Shown piece by piece: positions 17,801 to 19,631 of a DNA stretch of 19,631 nucleotides (positions within the stretch are counted from its first letter, which is position 1; every line of letters begins with the position of its first letter). A program made the translations under genes and the position numbers. Under the pieces are notes generated by a model that was not told the origin of the DNA, searched no databases, and saw only the letters and a program-made list of their open reading frames with translations. The stretch comes from Methanobacteriota archaeon (GTDB lineage: Archaea > Thermoplasmatota > Poseidoniia > Poseidoniales > Poseidoniaceae): NCBI GenBank assembly GCA_011525095.1, contig WTIV01000183.1:1-19631 (forward strand), in the 5' to 3' direction.

Positions 17801-17925
17801 TCTTCCAGTTCTACTGTTTTCCATTCGGGAATGGCTTGTGGTAGCGCTAAATCAGCAAATAAGAACATGATTACCAGCAGCAAAGAAGTGGTAATTTTTT
17901 GGCGGTCACGGCTGTTTGACGACAT
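8872..17925 (-). CDS. Giant (~3017 aa) modular surface protein: 7 DNRLRE, 6 FN3-like, 8 Ig-like modules, TM helix, poly-Asp tail
   Basis: This is a predicted type I surface protein. From the ATG at 17925 the N-terminus SSNSRDRQKITTSLLLVIMF is a signal peptide. A TTG at 18018 would put 31 implausible residues ahead of it. DNRLRE modules lie at about 55-223, 374-561, 710-890, 1037-1214, 1362-1544, 1697-1861 and 2003-2178. They show openings such as EDTFIDSSS, EDTYIDSGTPNANY and RDSYIGSG, a middle like WDESNVTWN, and ends like RPEISFVY. FN3-like modules (PTHLSPLDGHAVWN, then YHWRLAQVDS or YWRVRA) fill the gaps. Eight Ig-like units span ~2178-2903. A TM helix (~2914-2937) is followed by about 20 Asp/Glu and a Trp-rich end (DGNWWYRDPGASDWNEW). 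DNRLRE domains occur in archaeal and bacterial surface proteins, some linked to polysaccharide binding. Many N-x-S/T sequons and paired Cys suggest glycosylation and disulfides. The function is probably adhesion or particle/glycan attachment. Confidence 0.88.
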   Translation of the reverse strand: MSSNSRDRQKITTSLLLVIMFLFADLALPQAIPEWKTVELEDEISVQRTTSTFNASKDSGIESGNPNSYYGSDETAELGIGASGESRILISFNNSVPSGDMVNGATLFLTCGIDPAELDSISIYSARVKSNWDESNVTWNDRDTGLSWDLPGADDTTDRSGWEPPFYGYDNNTFEINVTAIVQDAVINSRSAINILLAAVGSSYSCHMSDSTDTNSTPYLSIDHQNGTHTNGGSLTPNFVEDGAAIMNPDSFLLSAETNPEVSWESMTGTSAQVQLSTSEDFKSELDDFWYYNTIDNSSIFTLNAGNGEMTVPSGHELDNATTMYYRMRAIDSSDTYGSWETGYFHLPGHTVSQVGSYGQFTIDFDDLGLMDDTIEDTFIDSSSTSRNINMGGEGNITIGTSSSNEQYGLMRFNLDDIGLHSNSSIISAELTLDRNSFSGDAFVSFHIMDSEDWTEFGSTWRKYDGTYYWDDGGRVPSMSITSFDGDQSSDTVEVELTAAIQKWIDDNNALIQSGSTPDPALELMLVASTVGIEETSTKFVNICSTDATDCDTPTLEITYDWDSSGPPVIPTHLSPLDGHAVWNLTGHNLSGNTTPTLSWDGSITWSGDMLLELSTDAEYRDVIHSFDTSVDTEFSETDGNWSISGSDALDDGVLYHWRLAQVDSTTKHRSWWSTSSFLVSGLESEHIQDNEHRLRLSHGNATTAGDAPSCEDTYIDSGTPNANYNGEDEMQISYNTYPSETSILIGCDLTSHLLPSGYAVKTATLKMRLADYPAGTPIIGAWESRQNNWSEDSATWATFDGTNSWGTSGAKGWEKSSLLDSESLGSSYSAGDWVEWDVTLAVQNAMREDRSVDLILGILASGSGNNRDALFYPNSASSTSRPEISFVYVPGSDAVPSDPVPTSPLNGSWSVETGINPAPDKTPQLAWNLTASGVSIGGWSVELDTTDSFDSSDLIMATSWNDNGFDITNQTFDLSTPLDAGYTWYWRVRATSSTNQIGNWSNTFNFLLPDITTWSIDSNNAAVELRHHDAMPDLNIPNFIDTWVADSGVGSTADQSSSSSLKVGTSSTGENATGLLRIPLTELPNPQNAHVSKAELNLYAEFGSDTGNAVSIHESSVAWNTSANGTTYDGSNNWSSPGSMGDMDKGAIIDIQQGKSAEWMTFDITEIVQHAFANGDSHISLTIVGSIGEGQTTFTSTDGSSSDAPWLNMTWTSGNASTPEVAGTNTYPAVDDILWNTSGHALLPQTQPTFSWNHSNPSNVDDWRIFIFEDYNDARAGWEVFDSRESSTGWDLNSLTWTYPDNFSAGESYIWFTQPITDDILGARGNRTVFHVPSETGDEINSTDAKISFQQGLLVEELDYPNYFMDSFIDSGSSNSGYESSTELIIGRSQFSSSTAYESFSMVKVNWSSLPIPSTYEFIDASLTLSRLSGGESSQETIKIAVCEMNRDWNESATYNSPTGNSTTGWGDPCETQFTISTIDYQGNSVEFNITYPVQHAHASGNDSINLGFWVVDDNTTDDWRFASSDYTSDESKRPEVSLVWRTGVQWLPSQATGLHPADGSTIWNNSASRPTGAETVAHNWTAGESNETRWIAEVSTDPAFASDDWTVEIDFTDNTTFTDNGIWDYGNLTYVVDTDPDDYWIYWRVRAEQNHRLGKWSDVHSYRVPDEVGFDDGAGNNTVVLYQGSVFEYSGDLPGVPDASIDSSNPTRSANQNPFELGLPSSGSGESRILLTFDLSEMPFPSAMTPTNALLSLYRTNVTGTSSLTVSAHACDTFSEETVTWNTAPSCSSSEITRSTLLVSPEVGWQVWDITSLAQSNVANGNDTLSIMLKTVGTPGSTNEFYDNTDEDYRPKLTLDYVDNVDGIIPPAQPTLAYPADGTILYNTSTWKLESLDKPQLSWNSVTNATGYIVTVADGDGEQKYKSWEDPEINGTIFTFSENLTAGEVYSWWVQAINGSIPGPSSSRSTFAIGSPVDHSYNGDHTWTYNFQTGNEVPDLGHTNIRDSYIGSGDADTNHGTDSLVIGTDCEGVNTECKMIFALDNSQVPLPMAANIHSAAIHLKVEFPATGQIDLSVHRLLTSDWTQSGSTWNSSSAGVPWATAGMTAGTDYEITAISTTSIDSSTTSVWLDIGHDNMQMNGDHGWIVVATTAAGSPAYVEFYSSESALDNRPKIAINYTDVDTVSVSPSGSTTDADTGVQFSHILNDALGGMIGEDVVWSLTSTSSGTINSTGYFTPELVGVQTIEACFGVICTQETITVTPGAAVLLQTSTTEVSITADEVYSIDAYVVDQHGNEVSGETITYTPTNGSVVGITFYPHNAGNQTVTIGWAAQTIDLTISVIGGAPVYYETTGCEEVIKAGTTCQLNWTLHDQFGNMLDLNDGGGITWTVGGGVFTEANGTYFAMTVGNYVINMTSTGGLYYELPIEVTHGAMASLEINASSTFVTADEYVWLNTTRIDVMGNRLSVVIPQENWTISDGSITAGQPAVWDAQRRGTKTLSASYAGMQSSVSVQVTEGVITTLILVIDSVEQPENAELNMTTDDQVTIKVKAMDSDGNKWTTNVAWNIEHAQYTDQSVLQEKTYGSSTEFWPVFASDTMYTLRATYNDGNITLESTIDISVVVGDLVNVALLQPVELQQSITADQSVLFLPQLTDGDGNIIDSSIVSYELVNTDSGESSDITSTIVDNSGVWEASTVGNYSITAWAVSNAGYNISETVTITVDYGSAVTVDIDVIADTAKAGDIYTLTITGTDADGNTFLESVLWTKDNKPVPATEIEGLAGVYNWSATKAGVHTYKFRSPSGAQAEWTVTVSAHQTVNRIELTILEESVLQLESFDIEVRTFDAWENEIPVPPETQVKLTGRMTAEAVENGKWTITTLDAEEQTVTISVHNKEASGNIQVDGTFMGFFEAGGTLYYAGGILAILVVIVLLVVIVMVLRSGSSDYDDDDDDEDDDDDYDDEESAPSSAGPAGPPPTAGGKEDWMSDYRVDEDNVEWGEDQDGNWWYRDPGASDWNEWTD
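9050..9103 (-). repeat. Low-complexity (TCATCG)-like tract encoding the poly-Asp tail
   Basis: Near-continuous GAT/GAC codons (read on the minus strand) encode an Asp/Glu run broken by a few Tyr, directly after the TM helix of the giant protein. The codon pattern is a degenerate trinucleotide microsatellite and could vary in length by slippage while staying in frame. Confidence 0.7.
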
Positions 17926-18058
17926 TGGGCTCAGCACTCCACTGTGGGAGGGGGTATAGTTTCCTTTCGGCTGGCCACCCGAAGGGTGGCCGATGATATT
18001 CGGGAGTTTTTTTGCCAAAGCGAAGGTTCAAGTTCGTCCGATTCTGACCTAGTAAGGT
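17926..18058. other. Divergent intergenic region between the giant surface gene and rfcS
   Basis: These 133 bp must hold promoters for both divergent genes. Visible items are a perfect 8-bp-stem hairpin (17973-17991), a run of seven or eight T near 18006-18013 (A-run on the minus strand), and an ATATT element near 17996-18000 that could serve as a weak TATA box. There is no strong SD in front of the rfcS ATG, so that gene may be leaderless or use a short leader. For the giant gene, GGAG lies 11 nt before its ATG. Confidence 0.5.
17973..17991. repeat. Perfect GC-rich inverted repeat (8-bp stem, 3-nt loop)
   Basis: GGCCACCC-GAA-GGGTGGCC forms a strong hairpin 48 bp upstream of the giant gene ATG. 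It falls in that gene's probable leader or promoter, and its position fits a regulatory site or an mRNA leader structure better than a terminator. Confidence 0.6.
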
Positions 18059-19012
18059 ATGAGTGAACTCTGGGTTGAGCGCCACCGTCCTAGGACTGTC
18101 GGGGACATCAGAGGTCAGGCATCGGTTGTTCAGAGATTGGCTTCCTATGCTAACTTGGCTGACTTCCCACACCTACTGTTCGCAGGCCCACCAGGAACAG
18201 GGAAAACAACTGCTGCAATGGCTTTGACCAGAGATGTTTTCGGTCCGGAATTCCGCAACAACTTGCTTGAAATGAACGCCAGCGATGAACGTAAATTAGA
18301 ATCGATTAGAACTAAGGTCAAACAATTCGCTAGGACCTCTCCCTACGGTGATGCAAAATTCAAGATTATCTTCCTCGATGAAGCCGATGCATTGACTCAC
18401 GATGCTCAAGGAGCATTAAGAAGGATAATGGAACAGTACGCTCAAACCTGCAGGTTCATCTTGTCTTGCAATTACTCAAGTAAAATCATCGAGCCAATTC
18501 AGAGCAGGTGTGCTGTGTTTAGGTTCAGGCCACTCGCTGACGCAGATGTCCTCAGCCAAGTCAAAAATGTCGCCGAATCAGAAAAGGTAGGTTTGGATGA
18601 TGAGGCAGCCGAGGCGCTTGTTAGAATCTCGCAGGGTGATTTACGTAAAGCAATCACTGCGCTACAGGTTGCGGCAGCGCTAGAAAAGAATGTAACACGT
18701 TCTCTAATTTACGAAACAAGTGCAACTGCTCCACCGGAATCTCTTCATCAATATCTAATGGCATGCCGGCAAGATGGGTTCCATGCAGCTAGGCGAAGGT
18801 TGAGAGATCTTCTTGACAAATATGGTCTCGCAGGTACAGATTTTGTCAATCAATTGCACAGAGAATTGTATGGCGCAGATTTCCTTTCAGAAATGCAGAA
18901 GCTAGAGTTAACCGAGTTGATGGCAGAAATCGATTTCAGATTGGTTGAGGGTGGCGGTGAAGCCATCCAACTTGACGCTCTGACAGCAAGACTATCCAAG
19001 TTACTCGGTTGA
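18059..19012 (+). CDS. rfcS: Replication factor C small subunit (clamp loader)
   Basis: This AAA+ ATPase subunit, with RFC-large, loads the PCNA sliding clamp at primer-template junctions during DNA replication and repair. At 317 residues it matches archaeal RfcS. The N-terminal RFC box LWVERHRPRTVGDIRGQ is followed by Walker A GPPGTGKT (43-50), the NNLLEMNASDER segment (67-78) typical of RFC, Walker B IIFLDEAD (103-110), sensor 1 SCNYSS with Asn138, and the SRC motif with arginine finger Arg150 (149-151). Sensor 2 lies in GDLRKAITALQ. The C-terminal helical collar domain (~225-317) is complete. The ATG gives the standard N-terminus. It is transcribed away from the giant surface gene, and its last 12 bp overlap the end of a convergent membrane-protein gene. 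No intein is present. Confidence 0.97.
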   Translation: MSELWVERHRPRTVGDIRGQASVVQRLASYANLADFPHLLFAGPPGTGKTTAAMALTRDVFGPEFRNNLLEMNASDERKLESIRTKVKQFARTSPYGDAKFKIIFLDEADALTHDAQGALRRIMEQYAQTCRFILSCNYSSKIIEPIQSRCAVFRFRPLADADVLSQVKNVAESEKVGLDDEAAEALVRISQGDLRKAITALQVAAALEKNVTRSLIYETSATAPPESLHQYLMACRQDGFHAARRRLRDLLDKYGLAGTDFVNQLHRELYGADFLSEMQKLELTELMAEIDFRLVEGGGEAIQLDALTARLSKLLG

Positions 19013-19631
19013 ATCTTCAACAACGAGCTCTTCTACCACTAGGGTCATCGTTACTGTTCTCTCATTTTCCCACGGGTCTCCATCTTCGACCACTTTGATC
19101 TCAACTTCGTAAGTTCCTACTAAGAGTCCGGCAGGGACTTCGACTGCAACAGGATAATCAATGTCCTTGTGCGCCCGTACAGGGTCTAAAGCATCGGGAT
19201 TAGATTCGGAAAGAACTGCCCATGAATTGTTTGCGGCTTCTCCGTTGAAAGTGATAGAATACTCGGACTCACTTGCATCGTAATTGTCGCTGAAGGACAA
19301 TACAAGGTAATGCATGCCAGTGTAGCCTTCTGTGAGGTACACCTTATCCCTGGATTCGTCCGAGAATTCAAAGCCTTCTTCGCTCGATGAAATCATCCCC
19401 CATCCTTCGTCAACCTGAGGTGCAACAATGTCAGCGAAAGGGGCATTGGTGAGCAGGAATGTTAGCGCAAGCCAAGTAAAAACATGGAGGAATGATGCCT
19501 TGAACCATGTTCCTCTAGTGTAGTGTTCAACAAGTTCCTCTGGGAGCAAAGATCTGTGAATGGAAGGAAGTAGGAAGATGGCCATCATTGGAACGAACCA
19601 CAACAGGTCGGCATTTCCTTTTGAGCCAGGC
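19001..19631 (-). CDS. Membrane-anchored protein with extracytoplasmic domain, unrecognised (5' end outside window)
   Basis: The reading frame stays open to the right edge of the window, so the N-terminus is missing; a TTG at 19603 is an unlikely real start because the frame continues through PGSKGNADLLWF. About 209 residues are visible. Two hydrophobic segments come first: LLWFVPMMAIFLLP, then ASFLHVFTWLALTFLLTNAPF, separated by a charged loop (HRSLLPEELVEHYTRGTWFK). The remaining ~135 residues are hydrophilic, acidic and beta-rich (HYLVLSFSDNYDASESEYSITF, YPVAVEVPAGLLVGTYEVEIKV), like an Ig or PPC-type beta-sandwich outside the cell. It ends in Glu/Val repeats (TLVVEELVVEDSTE). I cannot name a family. 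Its stop lies inside the end of rfcS. Confidence 0.75.
   Translation of the reverse strand, partial: PGSKGNADLLWFVPMMAIFLLPSIHRSLLPEELVEHYTRGTWFKASFLHVFTWLALTFLLTNAPFADIVAPQVDEGWGMISSSEEGFEFSDESRDKVYLTEGYTGMHYLVLSFSDNYDASESEYSITFNGEAANNSWAVLSESNPDALDPVRAHKDIDYPVAVEVPAGLLVGTYEVEIKVVEDGDPWENERTVTMTLVVEELVVEDSTE

Noticed and set aside
17973..18013. Hairpin plus T-run as a plus-strand intrinsic terminator
   Set aside because: No plus-strand gene ends here: both neighbours start in this gap, and archaeal terminators do not need hairpins.
17926..18018. TTG-led N-terminal extension of the giant protein
   Set aside because: The 31 extra residues (KKLPNIIGHPSGG...) would bury the signal peptide, and they are encoded by the hairpin region. 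The ATG at 17925 gives a normal signal sequence.

Overview
The window most resembles a chromosome segment of a planktonic marine euryarchaeon, probably Marine Group II (Poseidoniales) or a close relative. The evidence is a canonical archaeal replication factor C small subunit, very large single-pass surface proteins built from DNRLRE, fibronectin-III-like and Ig-like repeats with acidic, Trp-rich C-terminal tails, moderate GC, and tightly packed genes whose convergent ends abut or overlap. Taxonomy is inference from gene style; there is no rRNA in the window. I saw no tRNA, rRNA, CRISPR array, insertion sequence or phage gene.

Left part (1-4707): a likely aromatic-amine ring-cleavage cluster. 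In order it holds the C-terminal three quarters of a 2-aminomuconate-semialdehyde dehydrogenase-like ALDH, panB (ketopantoate hydroxymethyltransferase), a small membrane protein on the opposite strand, the catalytic beta subunit of a 2-aminophenol 1,6-dioxygenase-type LigB enzyme, and one protein that fuses the non-catalytic alpha subunit to a RidA-family 2-aminomuconate deaminase. Together these encode three consecutive steps: ring opening of an o-aminophenol, oxidation of the labile semialdehyde, and deamination to 4-oxalocrotonate with release of ammonia. The alpha subunit-deaminase fusion is the most striking item in the window.

Middle (4708-6250): an intergenic region with a T-rich terminator and a TATA-like promoter, then a 12-TM APC-superfamily amino acid/amine permease. 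It could feed the cluster, but its substrate is unknown.

Right part (6251-17925, minus strand): two adjacent related surface-protein genes, probably one operon transcribed right to left. The first encodes about 3017 residues: signal peptide, seven DNRLRE modules alternating with six FN3-like modules, eight Ig-like modules, one TM helix, a poly-Asp tail and a Trp-rich end. The second encodes about 857 residues: signal peptide, eight Ig-like modules, one TM helix, an acidic tail and a Trp-rich DUF2510-like end.

Far right (17926-19631): a short regulatory gap with a perfect GC-rich hairpin, the divergent rfcS gene, and the 3' part of an unrecognised membrane protein gene whose end overlaps rfcS by 12 bp.
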